Assembly (NCBI GenBank): GCA_002449765.1
Contig: DJXN01000010.1
Span: 119,806-183,805 of the forward strand
Reading direction: 5' to 3'
DNA from: Fibrobacter sp. UBA7003
GTDB taxonomy: Bacteria; Fibrobacterota; Fibrobacteria; Fibrobacterales; Fibrobacteraceae
DNA length: 64,000 nucleotides
The translations under genes were made by a program, and so were the position numbers. The notes below the pieces were generated by a model. The model was not told the DNA's origin and did not search any database. It saw only the letters and a list, made by a program, of their open reading frames with translations. Shown here piece by piece: positions 30,952 through 40,272 of the stretch (the first letter of the stretch is position 1; every line of letters begins with the position of its first letter).

Positions 30952-31497
30952 TTACTTGAAAATGGTCTTACGGTAGTAGGCGAGTTCGGCGATGCTTTCG
31001 CGGATGTCGTTCAGGGCCTCGTGGCGTTTTTCCTTCTGGAATTCGGCAAGCTGAGGGTACCAGCGGAACGAGAGTTCCTTGATGGAACTGACATCTATAT
31101 TCCTGTAGCATAGCCAGTTCGATATTTCGGGCATGTACTTATACAGGAAACGCCTGTCCTGCGTGATGGAATTGCCGCACAGCACGTTCTTTGTCTTTTC
31201 GGTAAAGGGCTTGATAAAGTCGAGAGTCACTTTCTCGGCATCGGAGACGGAATACCTGGAATGGCGGCAACGGTCCACGAGTCCGCTTGCAGTGTGGTGC
31301 GAGGAGTTCCATTCATCCATCGATTCAAACACATTTTCGCTCTGGTGTATGGCGACGACGGGCCCTTCGGCTAGGATGTTGAGTTCCGCATCGGTGACGA
31401 TGGTGGCTATTTCGAGGATAACGTCCTTTTCAGGGTCAAGACCGGACATTTCCAGGTCCATCCAGACCAGGTTTCTAGAACTTTTCTTTTTTGTCAT
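30952..31497 (-). CDS. orn: Oligoribonuclease
   Basis: The 181 aa DEDDh 3'-5' exoribonuclease degrades RNA dinucleotides, including pGpG from c-di-GMP breakdown. Motifs are WMDLEMSGLDPEKDVILEIA (Exo I), LCGNSITQDRRFLYKYMPEI (Exo II) and HEALNDIRESIAELAYYR (Exo III with catalytic His). The length is normal. It is the first gene of the orn-PBP-lgt group. The link with the HD-GYP and EAL proteins of this window is functional, not positional. Confidence 0.96.
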   Translation of the reverse strand: MTKKKSSRNLVWMDLEMSGLDPEKDVILEIATIVTDAELNILAEGPVVAIHQSENVFESMDEWNSSHHTASGLVDRCRHSRYSVSDAEKVTLDFIKPFTEKTKNVLCGNSITQDRRFLYKYMPEISNWLCYRNIDVSSIKELSFRWYPQLAEFQKEKRHEALNDIRESIAELAYYRKTIFK

Positions 31498-31614
31498 ACC
31501 GCGTTAAATTTAGTTTTTTGTGTGAACAAGGCGTCTCACATACTTTTTTTTATGCCATTTGTCCACCTATTTTTGTAATTCGTCAAGCAACGCCCCCAAT
31601 GAGAAATAAAACAC

Positions 31615-31643
31615 TTTATTGTAAGAAAATTATTTGCTATATT
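31615..31643 (+). promoter_or_regulatory. Promoter of fabF
   Basis: TTTATT (31615-31620), a 17-base spacer and TATATT (31638-31643), preceded by TTTGC, lie 33 bases upstream of the fabF ATG. Confidence 0.6.
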
Positions 31644-31676
31644 CGGCTTCGTTAATTTGTTATACAGGAACACACT

Positions 31677-32906
31677 ATGGAAGAAGTAGTTATCACTGGT
31701 ATGGGCTGTGTTTCGGCCCTTGGCAATTCTCCCGACATCCTCTGGGACAGCCTTCTGCAGGGCAAGTCCGGCGTCGCAAAAATCGACAGGTTCGATGTTT
31801 CCGCTTTGCCGGTCCAAATTGCGGCTGCGGTCAAGGAATTCGACGGTTCCGAATTCTTCAGCGCTCGCGACCAGTCCAGGTTCTCGAAGTGCATCCAATA
31901 TGCAGTCTATTCCGCTTTCCAGGCCTTGAAGAATGCCGGAATTGACCCGAAAGCCGAAGATCCGTCCCGCTCTGGCGTGATTATCGGTGCCGGTATCGGC
32001 GGTATGAACACTTACACCGACAACGCGGTTACCTGGGGCACCCGTGGCCCGAACCGTGTTTCTCCGTTCTTCATCCCGATGTCGATTACCAACATGCCCG
32101 CCGGCGAAGTTTCCAACCGCACCGGCTGGATGGGCCCCTGCTTCGCCGTGGTTTCTGCTTGCGCAACCTCCAACCATTCTATCGCAGCCGCCTTTGACGC
32201 CATTCGTCTTGGCCGTGCCGACATCATGCTGGCCGGCGGTACCGACGAGACGGTGAACCCGCTCGCCCTGGCCGGCTTTACCAACATGCATGCCTTGAGC
32301 AAGCGCAATGACGATCCGGCAACGGCTTCCCGTCCGTTCGACAAGGACCGCGACGGCTTCGTGATGGGCGAGGGCTCCGGCATTCTCGTGCTCGAAAGCC
32401 TCTCTCACGCCAAGAAGCGCGGCGCGAACATCCTTGCCCGCATCGCTGCAGTCGGCATGAGCGCCGATGCCCACCACATGTCCGCTCCGCGTGAAGACGG
32501 CGAGGGCGTGCGTCTCGCAATCGAGATGGCGCTCCGCGATGCCGGCATTTCCCCGAAGGAAGTGGGCTACGTGAACACCCACGGTACATCCACCCCGCTC
32601 GGCGACGTGGCTGAATGCTCCGCTCTCGAGAAGGTGTTCGGTGCTTCCGATTCCCTGAAGATCAACTCCTCCAAGTGCATGATCGGCCACGCCCTCGGCG
32701 CTGCCGGTGCCCTTGAGGCCATCATCACGGTGAAGTCTCTGCAGAACCAGATGATTCATGCTACGACGAACGTGTTCAACAAGGACGAACGCATCCACCT
32801 CGATGTTTGCGCGAACAAGAACACGAGCCACAACTTCAAGTACGCCCTGTCCGATGGCTTCGGCTTCGGTGGCCAGAACAGCGTGCTTCTCTTGGCCCGC
32901 GACTAA
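31677..32906 (+). CDS. fabF: 3-oxoacyl-ACP synthase II
   Basis: The 409 aa condensing enzyme elongates fatty acyl-ACP with malonyl-ACP. The thiolase fold opens with VVITGMGCVSALGN. The catalytic triad is Cys162 (SACATS), His302 (NTHGTSTPLGD) and His338 (MIGHALGAAG). The Gly-rich end GFGFGGQN is intact. No acpP or fabG is adjacent. A hairpin terminator follows directly. Confidence 0.96.
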   Translation: MEEVVITGMGCVSALGNSPDILWDSLLQGKSGVAKIDRFDVSALPVQIAAAVKEFDGSEFFSARDQSRFSKCIQYAVYSAFQALKNAGIDPKAEDPSRSGVIIGAGIGGMNTYTDNAVTWGTRGPNRVSPFFIPMSITNMPAGEVSNRTGWMGPCFAVVSACATSNHSIAAAFDAIRLGRADIMLAGGTDETVNPLALAGFTNMHALSKRNDDPATASRPFDKDRDGFVMGEGSGILVLESLSHAKKRGANILARIAAVGMSADAHHMSAPREDGEGVRLAIEMALRDAGISPKEVGYVNTHGTSTPLGDVAECSALEKVFGASDSLKINSSKCMIGHALGAAGALEAIITVKSLQNQMIHATTNVFNKDERIHLDVCANKNTSHNFKYALSDGFGFGGQNSVLLLARD

Positions 32907-32932
32907 TTGTTGGCTATATGCAACTTTGCGAG

Positions 32933-32962
32933 AAAACCCTGCCTTCAGGCGGGGTTTTCCTT
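32933..32962 (+). terminator. Terminator of fabF
   Basis: AAAACCCTGCC (32933-32943), loop TTCA, GGCGGGGTTTT (32948-32958), then CCTTTTC: an 11-bp stem with one G-T. Confidence 0.8.
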
Positions 32963-32978
32963 TTCTATCTTTAATAAA

Positions 32979-33932
32979 GTGAAGTTTTCCTTTCCAAAAT
33001 CCCTCGCAATTGTGGCTATTTTGCTGGTTTGCCTTGTGCAGTCCACGCAGGCGGCCCCTTATGATCCGCCTACTTGGCGCGATTCCACATGGGATTACCG
33101 TAGCGAGGATTCCGTCGATATCAAGTCGGAAATTTCGTGGTGGAAGGTGGGAACTGTCGGCGGACTTGCTCTTTCTTCGTATGCGGCGGCCTACGTGTTC
33201 GTGTTTGCGAAGGGTTGGTGGGACAATGATTCTAGCCATTTTCACTTTGAAAACGATTTCAAGTATGCGCTGAATCTGGATAAATTTGGCCATTTTGCGG
33301 CTGGCGTGGTTCTCGGTGAAACTTTCTATGAAGGATACCGTTGGTCAGGCCTTTCGGAATTCCAGTCCTATTTGTATGCAGGCCTTTCCGCGATGGCGAC
33401 GCATATCGCAATCGATGTGAAGGATGGCTATTCGCCTGCATGGGGGTTCAGCATTTTTGACGTGCTGTCGGGAACCCTCGGCGGTTTCTTGCCAATGGCG
33501 GAACGCTATGTACCTATATTCAAGTACGTAGATCTTAAGTGGAGTTACTGGATAAATTCTACGTATTTTTACGACAAGACAACTCACCGTGGCGATGCCG
33601 TCTTTACCGATGACTATGTGAACCAGACATTCTGGGCATCGTTCAAGCCCTACCGCCTGCTGCCTGCTGGTGCACGGAAGTATTATCCGAGCTGGCTAGC
33701 CTTTGCTGCGGGCCTGAGCATCAACGAAACGGCGATGGACTACCATGCTCCAGACAAGGACAGGCACCGCGAAGTCTACTTGGCGCTTGATTATGACCTG
33801 GAAGCGTTCCGCCCGCAGAGCCGTTGGGCCCGCACACTCATCAAGTACCTGAACTACTTCAAGCTGCCGGCCCCGGCAATCCAAGTTTATCCGGAATTTA
33901 ACTGGTATTTACTCTATCCGATAAAGTTCTAG
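32979..33932 (+). CDS. DUF2279-family (YfiM-like) secreted protein
   Basis: The 317 aa protein starts at GTG 32979 (MKFSFPKSLAIVAILLVCLV); frames further upstream would run through the fabF terminator. The signal peptide ends near STQA-A. The DUF2279 core is recognisable: LNLDKFGHFAAGVVLGETFY, SAMATHIAIDVKDGY and FSIFDVLSGTLGGFLPM, with conserved Asp/His. Function is unknown; relatives are periplasmic or outer-membrane-associated. No clear ribosome site precedes the GTG. The FISUMP gene follows after nine bases, so the two are probably co-expressed. Confidence 0.82.
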   Translation: MKFSFPKSLAIVAILLVCLVQSTQAAPYDPPTWRDSTWDYRSEDSVDIKSEISWWKVGTVGGLALSSYAAAYVFVFAKGWWDNDSSHFHFENDFKYALNLDKFGHFAAGVVLGETFYEGYRWSGLSEFQSYLYAGLSAMATHIAIDVKDGYSPAWGFSIFDVLSGTLGGFLPMAERYVPIFKYVDLKWSYWINSTYFYDKTTHRGDAVFTDDYVNQTFWASFKPYRLLPAGARKYYPSWLAFAAGLSINETAMDYHAPDKDRHREVYLALDYDLEAFRPQSRWARTLIKYLNYFKLPAPAIQVYPEFNWYLLYPIKF

Positions 33933-33941
33933 GAGGTTCGC

Positions 33942-34520
33942 GTGAATTGCATCCCTAAAGTTGCCTGCATTTCGCTTTTACTTGGTGCGACATTCGCGAT
34001 TGCCCTGCCTCAGACGGGCTCGTTCCGTGACAGCCGTGACGGCAAGACCTACAGGACGGTTGTTATCGGGAGCCGCATATGGATGGCGGAAAACCTCGCG
34101 TACAACGTGAAGGGGAGCGCCTGCTACGACAACAAGAACGAGAACTGCGCGAAGTACGGGCGTTTATACAATTTCGAGATGGCAAATAAAGCATGCCCTT
34201 CGGGATGGCATCTGCCCGAGAACGACGAATGGAAACGCTTCCGCACGTTTATCGAGGATAGCGACGGCAAGGAAGCTGCCTGGATGAGTTTAAAATCCCG
34301 CGACAAGTGGGATGGCAGCGACCGTTACGGGTTCGACGTGGTACCTGCGGGCAAGGCGACCGACGAATTTGTGGAACTGGGTGTCTCCGCACATTTCTGG
34401 AGTTCTACGACCGAAGACGGAGATGCTTACGGCTGGCATCTTGAGCCTCCCGGAGATTTCAGGATGGAATTCGACGTGAGCAGCAACATGTATTCCGTTC
34501 GCTGCCTCAAGGATTACTAG
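33942..34520 (+). CDS. Secreted FISUMP-domain protein
   Basis: The 192 aa protein starts at GTG 33942, fixed by AGGAGG six bases upstream. The signal peptide covers about 1-22. One FISUMP domain follows: DSRDGKTYRTVVIGSRIWMA, YGRLYNF, ACPSGWHLPENDEW, DRYGFDVVPAG, FWSSTT and SVRCLKDY. Its 3' end overlaps the convergent pgpA by 4 bases. Unlike the copies at 2 and 55257 it uses GC-rich codons like the core genes, so this copy is long resident. Confidence 0.92.
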   Translation: MNCIPKVACISLLLGATFAIALPQTGSFRDSRDGKTYRTVVIGSRIWMAENLAYNVKGSACYDNKNENCAKYGRLYNFEMANKACPSGWHLPENDEWKRFRTFIEDSDGKEAAWMSLKSRDKWDGSDRYGFDVVPAGKATDEFVELGVSAHFWSSTTEDGDAYGWHLEPPGDFRMEFDVSSNMYSVRCLKDY

Positions 34521-35119
34521 AAACTTAAGAGAAAGGCAATCATTGTTCCGAGCCAGAGCAGGATAGCTGCATAGAGGCCCCCCAACAGGTCATCCGCCAT
34601 CACGCCCCAGGCTCCAGGAAATTTTTCGAACTTGTGAATTCCGAGCGGTTTGAGGATATCGAAGAAACGGAACAGCCCGAAAGCAATGGCCAGGAAGAAG
34701 GGGTATTCGACAATCAAGTTGCTGGGTAAAAAGGCGAGCGCCATAAAGATGCCGCAGACTTCGTCGATGACAATCCAGCCGGGATCTTCGGTGCCGGTAT
34801 CCTTCATCGCCTTGTTCACGAAGGGGATTGCAGCAAAGAACACGACAAGGGCGGCGGCCAGGAAAAACAGGTTTATAAACAGGCCGAATATTTCGCCACC
34901 GATAAAAACGTCGGATTTAAATTCAAACAGTCTGCATGCCAGAACTGCCATGGGGTAGGCGACAATCGCCGCGGCGAGGCTTCCCATGGTGCCGGGAGCC
35001 TTCGGGCTCATTCCCGAACCGAAGAATGTCACGATGAGCGTGGTAAACCAGTCCGTCTTGCGCCATTCGTGCGGTACGCGCTTCTTCCCGTATTTTTCTT
35101 TCAGTTCTTCCTTGTTCAT
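34517..35119 (-). CDS. pgpA: Phosphatidylglycerophosphatase A
   Basis: The 200 aa membrane enzyme dephosphorylates phosphatidylglycerophosphate to phosphatidylglycerol. Family motifs are GSGMSPKAPGTMGSLAA, WIVIDEVCGIFMAL, FGLFRFFDILKPLG and GAWGVMADDLLGG, with the conserved acidic residues in DEVCG and MADDL. An N-terminal extension of about 25 charged residues is longer than usual. Its ATG overlaps the hflX stop by 4 bases (ATGA), so both are translated from one message. Confidence 0.95.
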   Translation of the reverse strand: MNKEELKEKYGKKRVPHEWRKTDWFTTLIVTFFGSGMSPKAPGTMGSLAAAIVAYPMAVLACRLFEFKSDVFIGGEIFGLFINLFFLAAALVVFFAAIPFVNKAMKDTGTEDPGWIVIDEVCGIFMALAFLPSNLIVEYPFFLAIAFGLFRFFDILKPLGIHKFEKFPGAWGVMADDLLGGLYAAILLWLGTMIAFLLSF

Positions 35120-36363
35120 ACTTCGTAAATCCCGGGTTCTCGCCAGTTCTCGTCGCGCTTGCTGTTTAGGCTCCTGTCCGTAACGCTTTCGGCAGGGTGG
35201 AGCGGCCAGGGGGAATCGACGTTCTCCTTGATTATGGAGGCTTGGGCCTCGCGTTTCTTTTTCCAGGCGGCAAGCTGCGTCTTGAAAGCGTCGCGCAGGC
35301 GCTCCATGCCGATGTTCTCGCGCGCACTCACCTGGATGGCTTCGGGATAGTTCTGCAAGAGCTCGGTACGGCGGGCCTCGTCGCAGATTTCCGCCTTGTT
35401 GAACACGCGGATGCGCGGAGTTACCTTGCTGATGATGCCTTCAAGCGTCTTGTGGGTCACTTCCAGGTGTTCACGGTAATCCGGCGCGCTCCCGTCGACG
35501 ACTTCCAGAATGCAGTCGGCATGCGCTGCCACCCCGAGGGTGCTCTTGAAAGTCTCGATGAGGTTGTGGGGGAGCTTGCGGATAAACCCGACTGTATCGG
35601 AGAGGATGATGTTTTCGCCATCGAGGTAAAGCTTGCGGGTGGTGCTGTCGAGGGTGGCGAACAGCTTGTCTTCTACATACACGTCCGCGCCGGTCAGACG
35701 GTTTGTGAGGGTCGACTTGCCCGCGTTCGTATAGCCGACGATACCCACGTGGAAAATGTCGTTCCTGTTTTCGGCCTGGCTTTCGCGCGCCTCCTCGATT
35801 TTTTCGAGCTTCTTCTTGAGTTCCTGGATGCGCTTGCGGATCATGCGGCGGTCGGTTTCGAGCTGCGTTTCACCCGGCCCCTTGGTGCCGATGCCGCCGT
35901 TGTGCTGGCGGCATAGGTGCGTCCACGCACCGGTGAGCCGCGGCATCATGTATTGCAGCTGTGCGACTTCCACCATCAGGCGGCTTTCCGCTGTCACGGC
36001 ATGCTTCGCAAAGATGTCGAGGATAAGTCCTGTGCGGTCGAGTACCTTGATTCCCGGAAGCCGCTGTTCCAGGTTGCGCACTTGCGACCCCGAAAGATCG
36101 TCGTCAAAAACGACCATCTTTGCGTTATCTTCTTCGAGGGCGCGCTTGACCTCGTTTACCTTGCCTTCGCCGATGAGGGTCGCCGGGCTAAAGTTCTGAA
36201 CGCGCTGTAAGAAGCTGCGCGTGACAATCGCCCCTGCAGTCTCGGCAAGGCGGCCCAGTTCGGCAATCTGTTCGGAGACAAGCCACGGGCGCACCTTGGG
36301 TGTCGAAATCCCCACGAGGATGCAGCGTTCTTTTTCCTGTTTATGTTCTGCGGGTTCTCTCAT
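35116..36363 (-). CDS. hflX: GTPase HflX
   Basis: The 415 aa ribosome-associated GTPase is involved in splitting stalled ribosomes under heat or antibiotic stress in other bacteria. The N-terminal HflX domain includes NPATLIGEGK-like SPATLIGEGKVNEVK and DDDLSGSQVRNLE. A coiled linker with GGIGTKGPGETQLETDRR follows. The G domain has GYTNAGKSTL (G1), LDSTTRKL (G2 region), LSDTVGFIRKLP (G3) and FNKAE (G4). It is the upstream partner of pgpA. Confidence 0.96.
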   Translation of the reverse strand: MREPAEHKQEKERCILVGISTPKVRPWLVSEQIAELGRLAETAGAIVTRSFLQRVQNFSPATLIGEGKVNEVKRALEEDNAKMVVFDDDLSGSQVRNLEQRLPGIKVLDRTGLILDIFAKHAVTAESRLMVEVAQLQYMMPRLTGAWTHLCRQHNGGIGTKGPGETQLETDRRMIRKRIQELKKKLEKIEEARESQAENRNDIFHVGIVGYTNAGKSTLTNRLTGADVYVEDKLFATLDSTTRKLYLDGENIILSDTVGFIRKLPHNLIETFKSTLGVAAHADCILEVVDGSAPDYREHLEVTHKTLEGIISKVTPRIRVFNKAEICDEARRTELLQNYPEAIQVSARENIGMERLRDAFKTQLAAWKKKREAQASIIKENVDSPWPLHPAESVTDRSLNSKRDENWREPGIYEV

Positions 36364-36370
36364 TGCGCCT

Positions 36371-36562
36371 TTAGCAGTTCCCGTTCAGTTTCAGGAACCA
36401 GTAGTCCTCGCTGTTGATGCTGCTCCCTTCGGGCGAGGCGGCATCGGCGAGTTTCGCGAAATCCGGCGCATTGTTGCCCGGCGCATTGCTATCCTGCGGA
36501 CATGCGCTGGCTGCGTCTAGCGCATTCTTGTCCTGAATATTTTTGTCGTTCATATCGGCCAT
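36371..36562 (-). CDS. Small hypothetical protein upstream of hflX
   Basis: A 63 aa frame starting MADMNDKNIQDKNALDAASA ends seven bases before hflX. It is Ala/Asn/Asp-rich with a C-terminal SEDYWFLKLNGNC. There is no ribosome site and no known family, so it may be a leader frame or not a gene at all. It is listed because the spacing suggests coupling. Confidence 0.35.
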   Translation of the reverse strand: MADMNDKNIQDKNALDAASACPQDSNAPGNNAPDFAKLADAASPEGSSINSEDYWFLKLNGNC

Positions 36563-36641
36563 GCGCAGAATATAATAAATCTCGATGCTCGCGCGCATCT
36601 CCGGTGCGTTTCCGTTGCGGGCAAAAAACTATATTCGTGTC

Positions 36642-37307
36642 ATGCGGCTTTGGCTTTCGACATGCCTCGACGATTTTTCCTCGGAGTTCGATGACATCGA
36701 GGAGATGTTCAAGCGCGGGCTCACGAGGCTCATTCTCCAGAAGCGCGTGCCGGGGTCCGCACAGGACCTGGCTGGCGGTGCAATACGGTATGCGACCGAA
36801 GCGCAGTATGAACGCTGGCTCATGGCTCTCCCGATGGAATATCGCGACCGCATCTGGGTGCGCGGCACTCCCGATATGGCGGAGCGCCTGGAAGTGCGCG
36901 GATGCGTGTGCGATGCCGCCCTCCTTGCGCAAGATGTCCCGGAACGATGGAAGCGCGTGAACTGCATTGCAGTCTGTCGCAACCTTGAGCAGCTCAAAAA
37001 AATGCCGGAGTGGGTGGCTGGTGCGCTTGTCGGGCCCGTTTTCCAGCCGCAATCCGTCTATGAGCCGATTGAAACACTCGGCATCGCGTGCATTACTGAT
37101 AAACTCGCCGCGCACGACACGGCCAGCGAAATGCCTGAACTAAACATACCCCCGCAGGTCATTGCCTTCGGGGGCATCGATCACGAGAACCTGGACGATA
37201 TCAAGAAACTTCCCCTACAGGGAATCTCCGTGCTGGGTGGTATCTGGAACTACGCCGACCCCGTCAACGCCTTTATCAAGCTCGGGCGTGCTTGCGGCGG
37301 GCTCTGA
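36642..37307 (+). CDS. ThiE/TenI-like thiamine phosphate synthase-family protein
   Basis: The 221 aa protein starts at ATG 36642 (MRLWLSTCLDDFSSEFDDIE). It follows the TIM-barrel pattern of the ThiE/TenI family: FKRGLTRLILQKR, an internal GALVGPVFQPQS and a phosphate-binding end FGGIDHENLDDIKKLPLQGI then SVLGGIW. Several ThiE substrate residues are not obvious, so TenI-like or another role is possible. TATATT at 36630-36635 ends six bases before the ATG, suggesting a leaderless message. Its 3' end overlaps the convergent gene at 37215 by 93 bases. Confidence 0.75.
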   Translation: MRLWLSTCLDDFSSEFDDIEEMFKRGLTRLILQKRVPGSAQDLAGGAIRYATEAQYERWLMALPMEYRDRIWVRGTPDMAERLEVRGCVCDAALLAQDVPERWKRVNCIAVCRNLEQLKKMPEWVAGALVGPVFQPQSVYEPIETLGIACITDKLAAHDTASEMPELNIPPQVIAFGGIDHENLDDIKKLPLQGISVLGGIWNYADPVNAFIKLGRACGGL

Positions 37308-38240
37308 TTCCTTGGGCACGTTGCTCAGGGATTCCTTGAGGCTCACGAGTTGGTGCGCAAATTCGTTGCACCGGCTGTTTTCGGGGAGATTGATTTCCCA
37401 ATCGAGCGTGCCGTTGTGGATGACTGGGAGAATTTGCCATATAGTGTTGTACGGGCAGTGGTAATTCGACATGTACGTGACTTCAAGACCTTTCCCGTCC
37501 ATTCTGTATAGGAATTGTCCGTTCCATTTGACGAATCCGCTCATGTAGCGGATCGCCTTTACGTCGCCGATTTTGCCGGTCTGCTCAAAATAATTCTTTT
37601 GGGCAAGCATGTAGTCTTCGACTGCCAGTTTCATCTTGGCGGAAACTCGTTCACCGTTGTTCCATACAATCTCGTAGGTGGTATATCCGTTATAATTCAA
37701 CATCACGACGTGGGAAATTGTGAAAATGAGAGCCAATGCGGGCATCCATGATTTGGACTCGTATTTTTTGCCGGTCTTTCGGTTCCTGTACTTGCCGAGT
37801 GAGATTTTCCACAAGTCCTTCAGGAAAAGGAATACAATGACAGCGCTGCAGGCAAAGGCGACAGCGCATACCGCGGCAGGAATCGTGATCCCGTTATGTT
37901 GAAAGATGAGGTAGACCATTTTGTAAAACAGTCCACCGAAAACCAGGTAAAGTGCACCGCGAAGGGTTCTGCCGCTGTTAGTACAGTGTAAACCGGTAAA
38001 ACCGAGAAGGAGTGCTAGCCAGAATATTTTAAGGCCGGGCTCCTTTGAGTTGTGATGGAGGTGTCCTTTTGCGGGTTCTGTTTCGGGCTTGGGCGTTTCA
38101 GCCTTAATTTCGGGCTTGATTTCAGGTTCGGATTCGTTTTCCGGTGAATCTTCCGCTCCGTAGTTCGGGTTCGGTGCATCGCACCAGAGGCACTTGGGCA
38201 TGTCGTCTTCGTATTTTCGCTTGCATTTGGGGCAAATCAT
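37215..38240 (-). CDS. Zinc-ribbon membrane protein of unknown function
   Basis: The 341 aa protein begins with a zinc ribbon (CPKCKRKY and CLWCDAPNP), then a Glu/Pro/Lys-rich linker (30-65). Four hydrophobic segments follow (about 72-90, 93-113, 118-137 and 163-180). A C-terminal domain of about 110 residues comes next (NNGERVSAKMKLAVEDYMLA; VKWNGQFLYRMDGKGLEVTY). The last 30 residues are low-complexity and are encoded opposite the end of the ThiE-like gene. It starts three bases before the GH43 stop region. Function is unknown. Confidence 0.75.
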   Translation of the reverse strand: MICPKCKRKYEDDMPKCLWCDAPNPNYGAEDSPENESEPEIKPEIKAETPKPETEPAKGHLHHNSKEPGLKIFWLALLLGFTGLHCTNSGRTLRGALYLVFGGLFYKMVYLIFQHNGITIPAAVCAVAFACSAVIVFLFLKDLWKISLGKYRNRKTGKKYESKSWMPALALIFTISHVVMLNYNGYTTYEIVWNNGERVSAKMKLAVEDYMLAQKNYFEQTGKIGDVKAIRYMSGFVKWNGQFLYRMDGKGLEVTYMSNYHCPYNTIWQILPVIHNGTLDWEINLPENSRCNEFAHQLVSLKESLSNVPKESEPAASTPELDKGVDGVGVVPDTTQHGDSL

Positions 38241-38243
38241 CTT

Positions 38244-40115
38244 TTACCTTACGCTAATCTTTGAAATTTTCGATGTCCCGTTTTCAAACAATTCTTTTCG
38301 AATATATAGACCTTGCACTTGCGGTTTTCCTTCAAGAACCTGTCCATGGATAGTGAAGAAAATTGTCTGCACGGGCAATCCCGAGAGTTCGAGACCACGG
38401 GTATTCAGGCTGCGCTCGGCGATGCGAGTTGTGGTATCGGGTTCCTTATAGGGCTTGTCCGGATCGTCCACTACAATCTTGATTTTGGCTTGGCTCTTGC
38501 ATCCGGTCTCGTTCGTGTAAACGACAGAGTAGTAACCACTAAAGTCGCCGTCCACGTTCTTGAGCGAGTTTTCGCGAGTCGTCGACTTGAATCCGTTAGG
38601 GCCTTCCCAGCTCCAGATCTTGCCGTCCCAGGGGTGCGGGCCGAACTGCACTGTAGCGCCCTTCGCGACCTTCAGGTCAAGCGTTTCGTTCCATCCACCG
38701 TCATCTACCTTCACGTAGGGGACAATCTTCGTGCCGCTGCAGGGACCAACAACCTTCTTCCCGTCGCACACGCCTATGGAATCGGGAATATCGATTACCC
38801 GCGGTTCAAAGTCCGGCGTGGGGAAGGCCTTCATGAGGGCTGCCGTCTCTTCGGCGGTGACCGGCAGGATGGTGCCGTGGCGGGGCGTGAACGCTCCGCT
38901 CGTCTTGGTATCCTGTACGAACTTGAAATTTTCGAGGTCGGGGCTGCTTGTGAACTGGTAATGCCCGTTCATGTAGCAGTCATACATGAGTACCCAGGAA
39001 TTCTGGTTGATGAGCTTGAAGACTCCTGCACCTTCTACGGCCTCGGTCGTCTGTTGCAGGGCCTTGCTCGGCTTGCTCCACTGCGAACCGCTGGCGGCTC
39101 CACTCTTGGGCATGAGCGAACTTGCGGTCACCTTGCAGATGCCGCCGTCGCCTTCGTTCTTGTAGAAGGCGTGGTAAAACTTGTCGACCGGGTTGTAGAC
39201 GATGTCCATGTCAATGGTCGATTTTCCGCGGTCAAAGAAATGCTGCGGGTCGCCCTCCAAATCGGTAAAGTCCTTGTTCGAGTAGGCGTAGAACACCTTG
39301 TCGTAGCTGATGGTGCCATCGTTGGTCAACAGCGAAAAGTACACGAGCGGACGGCCCTTGGTGCCGTCGCCGTTGTCGAAGGTGTCGTCCCAGAAGGTTT
39401 CGGGGGCCCAGACGCGAGTCACGTTCGCGAAGTTCTTGCCCTTGTACTTGTCGGGGAAATGTACGGTGGCGTGCTTCCAGTTGATGAGGTCGCGGGAGCG
39501 CATGAGCACCATGCCGCGGTTGCTTGCCCAGCCCTCGGCGCTCTTCATGTCGGTATTCACCATGTAGAACCAGCCGTCGGGAGCACGCAGCACATGCGGG
39601 TCGCGGAGCCCCTTCTTGATGCTTACCGTGTCGGCGGCCACCACGCGCTTTCCGTTGTTCATGGCGGTAAAGCTGTAGCCGTCGTTACTCAGCGCGTAGT
39701 AGATATTCTCGTTGTCGTTGGCCGGGAAATACGCGAAAAGGTAGTTGGAGTAGGGTTCGTACCCGTGGATAGAGACCTTTAAAGGCACGTCCTGCGTCTT
39801 TGCGCTCAGGCCGTCGTGAATAGTCGCCGTGAGGGTCACTTGCTTGTTTTCGCCCACAAACCTGCCGTTGATATGGCCGTCGTGGGTGAGGAACAGCGTG
39901 TCGCTGCTTTTCCAGGTGATGGGGAAGGTTTCCCCGGCAAGCTTTATGGTGTCGAGGAGGGTGAGGTCGGTATACAGGTCGTTGGCCGAGTTGCCCAGGC
40001 TCCGGCTAACGCTGTCGACAGAGCGCCAGAAGGGGGTAACATCGACTTGTGCAGAAACAGCGCCCGCACAAAAAAGTAGCGCTAAAATTTCCTTTTTTAC
40101 CCAAACCATGGCCAT
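38244..40115 (-). CDS. Secreted GH43 glycoside hydrolase with Ig-like domains
   Basis: The 623 aa enzyme has a signal peptide (1-22, AVSA-Q). An N-terminal Ig-like domain (about 40-118) is followed by the GH43 propeller (about 120-470), with candidate catalytic Asp172 (LRDPHVL), Asp302 (STIDMDIVY) and Glu361 (AVEGAGVF). A second Ig-like domain (about 480-575) ends GCKSQAKIKIVVDD, and a C-terminal tail has LPVQTIFFTIHGQVLEGKPQ. The start at 40115 follows AAGGAGTCCAAA. It is likely an arabinofuranosidase or xylosidase; the substrate is not readable. It stands apart from the locus at 11-18 kb. Confidence 0.88.
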   Translation of the reverse strand: MAMVWVKKEILALLFCAGAVSAQVDVTPFWRSVDSVSRSLGNSANDLYTDLTLLDTIKLAGETFPITWKSSDTLFLTHDGHINGRFVGENKQVTLTATIHDGLSAKTQDVPLKVSIHGYEPYSNYLFAYFPANDNENIYYALSNDGYSFTAMNNGKRVVAADTVSIKKGLRDPHVLRAPDGWFYMVNTDMKSAEGWASNRGMVLMRSRDLINWKHATVHFPDKYKGKNFANVTRVWAPETFWDDTFDNGDGTKGRPLVYFSLLTNDGTISYDKVFYAYSNKDFTDLEGDPQHFFDRGKSTIDMDIVYNPVDKFYHAFYKNEGDGGICKVTASSLMPKSGAASGSQWSKPSKALQQTTEAVEGAGVFKLINQNSWVLMYDCYMNGHYQFTSSPDLENFKFVQDTKTSGAFTPRHGTILPVTAEETAALMKAFPTPDFEPRVIDIPDSIGVCDGKKVVGPCSGTKIVPYVKVDDGGWNETLDLKVAKGATVQFGPHPWDGKIWSWEGPNGFKSTTRENSLKNVDGDFSGYYSVVYTNETGCKSQAKIKIVVDDPDKPYKEPDTTTRIAERSLNTRGLELSGLPVQTIFFTIHGQVLEGKPQVQGLYIRKELFENGTSKISKISVR

Positions 40116-40272
40116 TTTGGACTCCTTTTTTCGCTCTTTAATATAATTTAATTCAATTTGGCGTAATCCCCGTCGTAGTTTTTTGTATTTACAAATTATC
40201 AACGTAAAACGCAATAATAAAGTAAGTTTTTGGTAATAAAACAAAGCCTGTCAAGGCATTACGTTTTTTCCC

